Shown: positions 44,715-55,707 of the stretch, piece after piece
Layout of the letters: the number at the start of each line of letters is the position of its first letter
Position numbering within the stretch: the stretch's first letter is position 1
DNA from: Nepenthes gracilis
Taxonomy: Eukaryota; Streptophyta; Magnoliopsida; Caryophyllales; Nepenthaceae
Direction: 5' to 3'
DNA: 64,000 nt
NCBI GenBank assembly: GCA_033239525.1
Contig: BSYO01000024.1
Span: 13,449,268 to 13,513,267, forward strand
The notes under the pieces: model-generated
What the model was told of the DNA's origin: nothing
Databases searched by the model: none
What the model saw: only the letters and a program-made list of their open reading frames with translations
Translations under genes and position numbers: made by a program

Positions 44715-44752
44715 TATAGTGATATAAATTGAATTTGCTATATAGATATATG
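44714..44752. repeat. 39-bp direct repeat flanking the LTR insertion, right copy
   Basis: Same 39-bp sequence as 43,564-43,602 with a single difference. It runs straight into TGTGCCCAATTTG, the presumed original downstream flank. Confidence 0.9.
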
Positions 44753-44979
44753 TGCCCAATTTGATAAATTTACCATAGCATTTGAATATTGTGAAAAATT
44801 AAGAGAGTTTATTTAACGTTTGAAAAGTTATTGCATTTGTGGATAATTATTAGGAGAATATTTTTTTAAAATATTTTTAAATAATATTAATTAATTACCA
44901 ATTTTAAAGAATTTATACAATTATAAATAGATAATAAAACGTAATATTACTTAAAAAAAGATGTTCCGAGAATATTAGC

Positions 44980-45188
44980 GAGGTGTGTTCTGAGCTCTGT
45001 ATTCTAATCGGCGCACGAAGACGACGGAGAGGAATTTCATAATCCAGTTAGACATGGCGGACGTCTGCCCGTGGCTAGAGTCCTCAAACTTTCGTCTCTC
45101 TATCTCTCTCTATTTGGAAGCTCCATCTTCATGAGTTTGCGAAATCGAGCCTGATGCTGCCATTTGATGATGAGATGCAGACCTGGAG
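44980..45188 (+). promoter_or_regulatory. Probable 5' noncoding exon of the MBD-like gene
   Basis: A GC-richer stretch with a CT microsatellite-like run (about 45,095-45,115) ends at a donor-like CTGGAG|GTACTG (last exonic base 45,188). It contains ATGs opening short frames (at 45,054 and 45,152) that do not join the MBD frame at the exons I can see. The link to the gene 5 kb downstream is inferred from orientation and composition. Confidence 0.35.
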
Positions 45189-46059
45189 GTACTGTTTACC
45201 TTCAACACTATACCTTATTGGTATAATCAAAATGTCTTCCATTTTTCATATAAATGTCTTAATGCTAAGTATGGATTGATATCCTTTCCAAATTGATGAT
45301 AATTGGAGAGGTCTATTGTCAAATCTCAACCATCCGTTTGGTATTCAGCGGTTGGGATAATGCCCGTCAATCAGCTACCATGGTGTTCTGTGGATGGTTT
45401 TTTTATTGACTACATCGCAGTGGATGGAAGGCCTGCGATTCCGGAACAATGAATTAATGCTATTCCGGAAAAAAATGTAGAAAATAGGAAGAAAGCTAAA
45501 CAGATTTGGTTTATAGTTCATGTTCTGCTTTATTTAGTATCACATGTTTATTTTTGTTGTAAAATTTGATTTAGAAACATTTTGCATTGCCATTCTACCT
45601 ATACGTTTTTATTTCTGCTCTGTAATTGAGGATTTAATAAGGGTATCAAGATGGGTTTAGAAAAAAAAATAGAGCAAGTTTTACAAGAATGTAGTAATGT
45701 TACATTTCTGTTGACATCCCTTCTATTTAGTTCATAGGAAAATTTTACAAAATGTAGTGATGTTATAAAATTTTACTATAACTCAATAAATACTGTCATG
45801 AATTCGGTTTAATTCACATACACTAGCTTCTTTGCTACCCTTTAATAAAACTAATACCTTAGTACGTGTGGTTATGATGAAGTGACTACATAAGTTACAC
45901 CATAGATCGCATTACGTGTGGCATTCTTTGTAATCTATTTATACTGTACTATAGTAGATTCGTAAAGTTGACTTAGGGTAATGGTAGGCATCACATGTTT
46001 TGCTCTCATACATGAGTTCCTCTGCAATATTTAATGCTTGTACATCCTTATACCTTGGA

Positions 46060-46300
46060 TGAAAATATATGTATTAATATCAGTTGATATTGAACATATC
46101 AGACAATATATATTAGTATTTGATACATTAAATTTTTTATAAAATCGTAAACTGATGGGATTGTAACGGCCAATATATCAGCCATATATCAGTTAGTATT
46201 GACCGATGTAGAAATATATCACAATATTGTCATTGAATTGAGAAATATCGGTATTGGGATGCCCCAATACCGATACATATCAGCTTATATTTGCATCAAG
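46060..46300. repeat. Dispersed ATATCG/CGATAT-rich repeat (copy 6, inverted)
   Basis: In the inferred first intron of the MBD-like gene. It begins GATGAAAATATATGTATTAA and ends GAGAAATATCGGTATTGGGA, the reverse orientation of copies 1, 2, 4 and 5. Confidence 0.55.
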
Positions 46301-49300
46301 TGCCTTATACATGATCTCCAACACACTTGATATGTGCATGGCATGTTTCACCTTTGCTATGTGCCATTGCCATTCAAGGCATAAATTTTAATATAAACAC
46401 TGCAAATTATCAAACCCAAGGTGAACTGTTTAAGGATTGAGCCCCTGTATTTGATTTGGGTTCTCTGTCGTATGCAGCAATCATCAACACGCCGCTGGTG
46501 GATGTCTGAGGATTGTACATAGATCTAGTATTAAATTAACACCACCTTGTTCTATGGATAATGACGGATCTTGAATTTTTATGCCTTTTTCCCCATTTTT
46601 TCTTATTTCAGAATTTTTCATTTACTCACTGTTGTCAAAGAACTCTTCCATGTTCATGCAATCTCTGTCACTTGATTCACCTTACTAAGCCTGCGGACAT
46701 ACATGGTACACTGATTATTATCTTATAGTGATGCCAAGGTGCTATAATTGGTCCAGCATTATTTGATCAACTGAAGAATATATAAAGACAAATCTCACCT
46801 TATTCATCATGCTGTTGTTTAGCTCTTTTGCCTGATTTAATTTGTATTTGATGTGGGGTAAACTTTCTTTTCCTTTTCTGATGCAAAATACTGACCACCT
46901 GGAATGCCTTATTTAGACAGACTGAGGTTGTGTTTCCTGTTTTTGTGCCATTCTTGGCACCTATTGCTGAAAATTTTACCTTCTTGGTGATAAAATGAAA
47001 ATAAAAAATTCTTGCATCTGTCTCCAGTTGAGGTTAGGCAGTTAGAGGAGTTTAAGGTCTCTAGTAGCAGGAATCAAGGCTCGAAAAAGTGGACAAAGGA
47101 TAGAGAAATTGAGAGGCTCAAATGGGACGAGAATCACTATATGGACTAAATTTGTTTTTGTTATATGGTTTCCTTGTCATATTTGGGGGTTTTGTGCATT
47201 GGGCGTTATATGTTGTTTATATGGTAAATGAGGTTATAATTTTCGTGCTTGAGGGGCTGCCTTTTGGTGTCTACTTTGTATTATTTCTTTTCTTACTTAT
47301 CTGAAAGGGGTCCAGCATTCATCTTATTTGATCCAACTAATCTCTACGACAAAATTGATTTTGTTCTTCTTTGCAAGTTAACTGTATTACTCCATCCCAA
47401 TATGCCTTTGACTAATTGTATCTAAATTGAATCGTTAATATAGATAAAGAATAAAAGTCAAATCCTTTTTCAGTAAAAGATATTTATTCATCTAGATCAA
47501 CATGATCTGTAGAATAAAGTCATTTATTATTACCTAAAAACTCTATTTACAAGATTGAGAACCATCCCTTCTTTCGTAGATATATTGACACCTAAAATTT
47601 TCTTGTGCTTTGTCCTGTAAAACCTAAGGTCAATCCATCAAAATTCAACTCTAAAGTGAAATATCCTGCCTTGGGAATTTGGAGGAATCAACTTCTTTCC
47701 ACTACGTCAGCACTTCCACTTAAACTTTCTTCATTTTTTTATCCATAGTTTGACTTTTCCTGTAACCTCTGTTTTCATTTTTCTTGCTTTCTTCTGATCT
47801 TGTTCGTACATTGTCCTTGGTGCTGGTGCATGTTTTTTCATACAAGGTTATAACTTTACAATCTCCAATTATACTGTTATGATCATCATTGTCCTCATTC
47901 CTGTTCTCATTTCTAGCACATAAATGTTATTTCCAATTTTCACTGCATCTTGAATGAATCATTTTCCTAGTCAAAAATTCTGACATTGATAATGCTATGA
48001 GCAATTTCAGACTAGCTTCCATATCTCTTGACAAATCGCTCATTGCAAGATCTGTATGACTCTTCCTTGCTTCTTCTCTTGGGTGGCTTCTGATGGACGA
48101 TGGAAATCCCATGAGCTCGAATTAACATAGCTTATAGAAAAAGAATTAACTTGAACTTTGCAATTTCTTAACCTCACGATTCATATATATCCTTTTGTCT
48201 AAAATTGAGATCAATGGTTTCATTCTCAAATCTGTGTGCTAACACCTGTGCTCAATTCAGTGGGGTGTGAAATTTTTTGATCACCATTTTAATCTGAAAT
48301 ACTTGTGGGTAAGCTTTTGTACAATAATGAGGTTGCTCCATTGCTTGAAGATCATAGGTTCACAATTCACACCACAGTAGTAGTTTCTTTACAATATAGG
48401 AACAAGGTTGCATACATCTGACCCTTTTCTAATGTTGCGATGCGAGAGCCTTATGGATTCTTACTTGAGCTGGATGGTGAGAATTATCATGTCTGGTTCC
48501 TTAGGGAAATAAATCTATGAAAATTCATCTATCCTAATTAAAAAAAAAAAAATCTAACTTGTGTAGTACTACCCTTTTTCATTTCAAATCCGTAACGTTC
48601 CAGCTCATACTAGCCATATATTTCACGTTGTAGCTTTGAATGCAAAGACTTATTATCCTTGGCTTTTGTATTACTTCATACTTACTTTTCTTTGGTCTTT
48701 TAATAGTGGTGGGCTATGAACTCGTGATGATGGTAGCTTACAGAACTCAGTTTCACAGTCAATTCAAATGCATTCAATAATTATCATGCGCCAATATTGA
48801 TTCTCCTGTAACCTACATACAAAGTAATGCCTTCTCTCATTTGTCTATATCATTTCTCTCTCAACATATACTTCTACAAATGCCTTTGCTCATAGGTTCT
48901 TATGGCATTCTATAATGCTTGGAGAAATAAATGCATACATGAATTGCCTGCACCATGCTAATATCATCATCCATGTATCTCCCCATACCTGAACCAATCT
49001 TGAATACGTGCATCGTTTGTTTGAGACTTAGTATCTTGACTTGCAAATGGGTGGAATGTATTACATCCTCCGTTTTGTAATAAATGCCCCATTTGACTTG
49101 CAAATTGTTAGAAAATAGTCTTTCAAAAGTTTCGAAATATAATTGTCAAATATTTGAAGTCAATAGCAGTTTGAAAATTATATAGTTGAAGTTGGCTTTA
49201 TTCGACCAAAATAGTCAACCTGGGATACTTATTAGGAAACTGATAGATTATTTCTTTAATTATGATCAAATTTGATATAGTCCAAGTGAAAACAATCTGA

Positions 49301-50357
49301 AGGTGAGACAAGGTGTTTCATAGAATTACAGGCAGTAGGAATGGAAAAGGGTAAACTATGGACTGGAGTAGTTTATTGGTTCGAAGTGTTTTCAACTTCA
49401 GGAGAATGTTGCCTGGGATTGAGAGGGATCACTGAAGAGGATAAATATTGTGTTCCAATATACTTGATGAATTTGTTGTAGTATGAAGGTACAACAATCA
49501 AACACAGAAATATTGACTGCCATTAAAAGTACAATAAACAATTACTGATAATGTAACATTAATGACATTTCAGCTTGGATTGCAATATTGCTTGTTTCCT
49601 TTTGTTGTCTTTGCCAATATTTAGGTTTTTTTTTAGTTTTGGAACTTCTCCTTATCTGCTGCAAAAATTACCCAACAAATGCTTGGAATTAATCTAATCT
49701 GTTTATGGTTTGAGAAATGACAACACAAGAAATGTATATGAAGAAGAAAATGATGCAGAAAACTACAAAATTGAAAAGAAATCAGAAAGGTGGATACTCT
49801 GTATTTTAAGCAGACTGCTAAATTTTGTTTAAAATTCAGCCAATCGCCTCTCATGCTTATTCAATGACTTATTTCCATGGTGCGACAAAATACAAAGACA
49901 AAATGGAACGGTAAGGGAATCTTCTCCATGTGTCCAAACAGGCACCACTTGTTTTGTACAGTGTAAATTATGTAATGGCACTTCTAGTTTTAGTGAAACT
50001 ACTAATTTGCATCCCTGAGTATTTTAAATTACATGCATGTTCCTTTAGGTTTAGATTTGCTGGCATATTGATAGTCTTTATGCATTTTCAAATTGCCCAT
50101 TGGATTCTTGCTACGTTACTGATCCAACATGGAAGCTTATCTGGTAAATCTTTTGGTTGGGGTATTGATGTCTTTTTGACATGGATCTTTGAAGCTGTCA
50201 TCCTCCGTTTGGGTACCTGATCTCTTAATCCAAGGTTTTTAATATGTAATTATTTTTTGTTGGTTTGGGTCACGTAACCTTCCTAATAAAGTCATTGCAA
50301 CCTTAAATGATAAGACAAAACAAATATAGAGAAGAAATATCGAGGCAGATCTCATCA

Positions 50358-53300
50358 ATGGCGGACTACCCGAGTCATGATGCCCTTCCAGAATCCATGG
50401 ATGACTGCCCAAATCCATATGTCCTTGCTGAACCTGTGGCTGATCACCCCAATTCAGATGCCCTTCCTGAACCATGGGTTCTGGGGCAAGAAATTGATCG
50501 AAATGGCAAAGCCTCTACTGTAATCTACTACTGGAACTTGTTCTTTGTGAAGTGGTTCTAATTCCTATGGTTTTAATCGCATCTCTTGTCAATTCTTCAA
50601 ATCACACTGCAAATTGTTGTTGTTTATGTGAATACTTACAATTTCTACTTGGTCTCAAGTAGGTTTTGTCATCAACATTTTGTTTTCTGATTTATTTTTC
50701 TGGATCTCATCGTCTAATTTGCCTGTCATTATTTTTTCTTTGATTGACACTGAAACTTTCTCCCTTAAGTATCGGAGAAAACTTAATTTGGTGTTCCATA
50801 GATGCCTGAGATGCCTAAATAGGAAATCTCTTATGAAGGGAAATTTATTTCTCCGAGTCAGTAATATGTGTTTATGTACTCTGAATTTCATGAAGTTGCC
50901 ATCACTACTAACACATGCTGACTCAATTGTTGGAAGTATTGGGTACAGATTTTGATCTCATAAAAAATGTTCTCTGCAGAACAATTTAAGTTCACTTCTA
51001 ATCAAATGGAGATATTAGAATGTGAATAGATGCAAGAAAACATTCACCTCTAACATTGATTTTTAGAATCACAATCATTGTTTGTTTTATTACTGATTTA
51101 AGTCTGAATTGTGCTTTTACATGCCCATTCTATGCCATATCTTGAGATCTTAGAAGTCAAGCTCAGTTTGACCTGAATTGTTGGCCTGTTGGTTCTTGGT
51201 CAAGACTGCAATTGAGCTCAGTGAAAATTTTCAGTCCATTTTCCAGCCTTTGACATGTAAACCAAAAGACTTACCACTCCTGAAGATTTTAGCAATGTGA
51301 AGGAACGAGTATATTCAGAAGAACTACTTTGGATTTGCCATAGGATAAATATTTCCTTATTTCTTTTACCTTTTTTTTTTTTTGGGGGTGTTCTCAGGTT
51401 GATGGATGCTGTGTGCTTTAATGCTTAATGTGTTTGCTGATTTTGTAATGAAGTATTTTGCTAATATGATAATGGTTTTTAAGTCTTGCAGATAGTTTTG
51501 AAGAAACAAATAAACAAACATTGTTATTGCTCCTTCTACTGTTTCCTATGATGTCAGGCATATACTATTTTCCAGTGAGTAGTAGTGCATCTTCCCTTTG
51601 CCTTTCTGTATAGCTGCCTGCTTTCAACATTAAAAAACAGTACTAGAATCATTCATTGGCTTCCCACCGCTAGCTTCAACTTACATATACGATAACTATA
51701 ATCGTTAGATGGACTCGCTTTCTAGGAAATAAGTTAATATATAAATTATTGATTAGAGTGGATGTTGGGGTCTATCACTTATTGGTGATGAATAATAAAG
51801 TTCTCATTGAGTGGGTTTGGAGATCTGGGTTGAAAGACGTAGGCCCAGCCATGCAATCATCTATGACAACTAATGTTATAGAGCCATCCTTTAAACACCC
51901 TCACACAATCATTTTGGCATGGCATTCCATCCATCCATCTACTACTATATGGGCTCATTAGTGTGGATAAATGGATAGGAGCCGCATCATCGAGAGTGTC
52001 TTAACTAAAGGATGTCCCCCAATATATAGCATATAAATATCTGTGTAAGGATGGTGCTTAATGTAGTCAGAACGTTAATCATGTGGAAAGCCACTGCCAC
52101 ATTCTGGTTGATCTCTCATACTTTATTGTTATTGAGGTTAAGCCAGGTAAATTTCAGATCTATATAGATTGGCAACTGATAATAGGCTTCGGTTACCAAG
52201 TAAGTCAAGTAGTTAAATAGTGAAAGATGCTGGATTTTCCAATTTGAGACAAAAATGAAGATTGATGAAGAAGATGCTGTTCTGAATTTTTCCCATCTAG
52301 CCATAAACTAGTGAGAAATATTGAAGGAGCCGAATAATTTTTCCGTTAAAAGTTCTGGAGCCAAATTTACCTGACTGGACTGGGGTTTATTTACAGCAAA
52401 GGAAGACTAGAAGCACAAAGCTCCCTAAAGTTGAGTTTTTTCTTGTTATTTGGACTGCAGCTAGATCTGAATTCCCATTGCTGAATGTCTGCGCAACAGA
52501 CTTTCAAATTAATTCACATGGAAGTCAATTATTCAAAAACCAGGACAAATCAATGGATCATGCTTTAATTCACTGTCCTTTTATTGCTTGGATGTGGGGC
52601 TTCCATCGGGGCAGATCTGATATTTTTTTCCGGCTGAGGTTAATACCAATTTGACTTCCTAAAAATTATAATGAAATCAACACTTCTCTAGTTTCACCAT
52701 TTTTTAATATAATAAAATTCAAACAATTGTTTTTGTTAAAAAGATGTTGAAAAATTGACTATTCTCATAGACAGAAGTAGGTCACAGTGGTAGAAAAATA
52801 GATTTAGTGGGGTAAATAAGAAATTTCAGTTCAACTTTTAATATATTTATATCTAATTTCTTGTTATTTGTAATTTTTCAATGGGATTAACACACCCCAG
52901 TAACTATAAAGTAGATCCTTCCCGGCTTCCTTTTTCTTTTCATGGATTTGTTTGTTCTTTTGGGAGTTTCCTTTATCACTGAATGATGGATGTGTTTCTT
53001 GGAAATGGGTGGATGAAGAATGAATGTCAAACTGAGTTTACTCAACTGTGTCCTTGGCTCTTGGCGATGTGCTAGGAAGAAGCATCCCCAGCATATTTTT
53101 GACATTGCTGAATTTTGATTAAGTTCCTGAAACCATGCTAGAGTTTATGGATAAAACTCTTTCTGATACCTAGTTTTATTTGGCTGTTTTCTAGGAGAGT
53201 TACTATGGTCTCCAAGTGGGGAGGCTCTATTATATTCACTCAATGGTCAAAATAAAAATTGGTTGTTGATTGATGAAAATTGAATAACTATTTAAATCAC

Positions 53301-55707
53301 TTGATTTTATTTGTAATATTTATCCACTCAATTTCTAAACCTGACTATTGAATAGATTTGAAAGGACTAAAACAGCACTCATTTTCTAGTATTAGTTTTA
53401 TTTCAGTTTAAGACTCCTAGTAGTGCTTCTTGAGAATTGTTATGATCCTTCAAGTGGATAAACTCTCATATCCACAGGGGATTTGAATTAAAAGTTAGAA
53501 AATGAATGTTAAAAATTGAATGGTCATTTAAATCATTTAATGTAATCTGTACAATTTATTCACCAAATTTCTAATCTTGAACATTGGGTAGATAGGAGAG
53601 CCTCCCCACTAGGAGGACCATAAGAGCACTCATCTTCTGGTACCTAGTTTTATTTTTGTTTAAGGCTCCCAATAGTGCTTTTTAAGAGTTGTTATGGTTC
53701 TCCTAGTGGATAGGCTCCCATATCCACTCAAGGTTCAGAACTATTAGTTGAAAAATGAATGGTAGAGATTAAATAGTTATTTAAATCACTTAATATAATC
53801 TCTACTTTTTTTTTTCTAATTTTTAATCCTAATCATTAAGTAAATATGAAAGCCTATTCACTAGGAGAACCATAACAGCACTAAGTGCATTTTGGCCGCT
53901 AGATTGCCGATCTTTTGTGCCTAGAGAGATTCACTTGCTTCTCTCTGGGTACTTGTTTCAACCCCTTGATGCCCCTTTCAATTAAAATTTGATAAATTAA
54001 AAACCATGAGAAAATAATTACAACAGATCCGTTATCACGTGTAGGTGAAACTATGCTCTTAAACACAAACCAGTCAATTTATGTCGTTAAACGAACAACT
54101 ATTATCTAACTATTGAAATAAAATACTACTAATGACTAATATTTCTTTTGATTCTGGCCTTTCCGTTTGTAGTTTCATCTATTGGACACTTCTCATCCTC
54201 ATATTCATTGCAAGCTTTATGAAGTTGTCTACAATTTGATGTATCAATATTTGCTAAGATTTTCTAATGTTTGTAATATGTGCCATTGCAGTGCTTTTCA
54301 AATCCAAATACGGGGCAAAAATTCTACAGGAGAAAGGATTTGGATCAGTATTTAGCTTTTTCTAGAAAGTATAAGCTTCCTCGTGAGGTAAGTATGAAAT
54401 TCCTCTTGTCATCATATATATTTGAGGAGGGAATCTCAAAGATTGAATTATTAGTTTATTTTATTATATTTGTTTCCCTATTTTTTGCATATTGGGAATT
54501 CTTAAAAATTTTATAATTTTGATAGGTTTTAGGGTATCTATAAAAGAACTAATTATTTATTTTAGGTACTCGTCAATTTACAAATTATGTTTATTTTTAA
54601 ATTATCCTAGAAGTACAATATTTCTAAATAATGACCCCAATTTTCTTGTTTGAACAGCGACTGATAAATTGAATTATTATTTTGTAGGAATTGTGTTTTT
54701 GCATCTCATATTATTTCCATAGGCTTAACAATTGTAAATATAAGAATATTGTCCCATATGAAAGTGGTACTTATTTATTATTGAAATATGTCAAAAGTTA
54801 CAATCAAGTATAGTTAGTTTAAACAACTGAATTAGTTATTATTGGAGAAGTTATTTCCGTAGGGATTAAATCTTTGTGGAAAGAAGAATATTTAAGTAAT
54901 TGAGGAGTCAATTCTTTTTCGATCTTATTAATTAGAGAAGTATCCCATCACATGTGTTTTATCAAGGTAGAAGTTATTTTCTAACTCAGTATCAAAAGGG
55001 TAACTTTGCAAAGTTGGTTTTTCCTAGCATTTTTTCCACTCTGTTTTTGAGACAGATAATTTTCTGCTTTCCACACAATCTCTACAACTCTCATTAAGAG
55101 GAGAGGAAAGGTGAAAGGGGCAAGAAACTGACTTTTTTTTTTTTTCAAGAAAAGAATGGAAGTATAGATGCTGATATATCACGTACATATATTTCCACAT
55201 TATTGTTTTTAACTAGCAAGATAATTTGACAATCCACGTGACGGTTTAATTCTCATAAACTTTTACCGTAGACTTGTATCCCGATGATGAAGGAATAATC
55301 TAGAAAAAAAAAAAACAACTTTGAATAAGGATGATTTGCTATAAATAATACAATCATAAAAATATTAAAAACCATGGTGAAGTATGCAATTAAGTTAACA
55401 AGCAATAGATTATCTGATTAAAAGCATTTTTTTAGATGTTTGATAAGATTTCTCATTGGCATGTCATTCTTCACAGTAATGAAATTTCTTGCAGTGTAAA
55501 TGGGAAACACCGGACGTTGGAAGCTCATCCCGATCAATTGATCGTCGAGCAAAGACCAAATCAAAATCTAAAGGGAAGAACAGAACTAAAGGGAAAGGTA
55601 TTGCAAAGGCCAAATCAAAGGAAAAGGGTATTCCCAAAGCTAAATTAAAGCCCAAGGGTGATATTGCAAAGGCTAAACCAGAAGCCAGGGCCAGTGGACA
55701 CCGCTGA
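50358..55707 (+). CDS. Small methyl-CpG-binding-domain (MBD)-like protein with lysine-rich tail
   Basis: Three coding exons proposed: 50358-50519, 54292-54387, 55495-55707, all GT-AG and phase 0; 471 nt, 156 aa. An acceptor-like GAGGCAG lies just 5' of the ATG, so an upstream leader intron is likely. Residues 1-40 contain three approximate 12-13 residue repeats (YPSHDALPES, NPYVLAEP, NSDALPEP). The MBD-like part spans about residues 36-80: LPEPWVLGQEIDRNGK, then CFSNPNTGQKFYRRKDLDQY. It resembles LPEGWRVE...YYYEPNTGRKFRSR of plant MBD proteins. The splice at 50,519 leaves the loop about four residues short, so a micro-exon may be missing. The last 70 residues are Lys/Ala-rich with KGK and AKAK repeats, probably DNA-binding. 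Family role: nuclear chromatin protein, and many plant MBDs do not bind methylated DNA. Length and possible synteny suggest an AtMBD3-like gene. Confidence 0.6.
52427..52615 (+). pseudogene. LINE reverse-transcriptase C-terminal (zf-RVT) fragment
   Basis: One open frame reads PKVEFFLVIWTAA near the start and SMDHALIHCPFIAWMWGF near the end. This is the order seen in the zf-RVT region after plant LINE reverse transcriptases (K-FFLW...A, then DHLLLHCPF...W). The usual Cys pair between the two blocks is not visible. It is an isolated fragment inside the large intron of the MBD-like gene. Confidence 0.55.
53166..53885. repeat. Tandem array of three MITE-plus-spacer units (period about 240-250 bp)
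   Basis: Each unit has a spacer (TAGTTTTATTT, then CTCC(T/C)A(G/A)TAGTGCTT in the second and third) followed by a MITE of about 190-200 bp, at 53,194-53,379, 53,430-53,630 and 53,684-53,881. TIRs are clearest in the third: GTTATGGTTCTCCTAGTGG against the complement of its end, GTTATGGTTCTCCTAGTG. The spacer is repeated with the MITEs, so the array arose by local tandem amplification, not by three separate insertions. Confidence 0.8.

Noticed and set aside
47028..47130. Possible exon after CTGTCTCCAG with a Lys/Glu-rich reading (near 47,040-47,120).
   Set aside because: It has stops in the frame that would join the MBD exons, and no clear donor. It could be a noncoding leader exon but is not supported.
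49930..50220. 96-codon hydrophobic open frame before the MBD-like gene, looking like a membrane protein.
   Set aside because: Composition reflects T-rich intron DNA. There is no family motif or splice context, and the frame is not continued.
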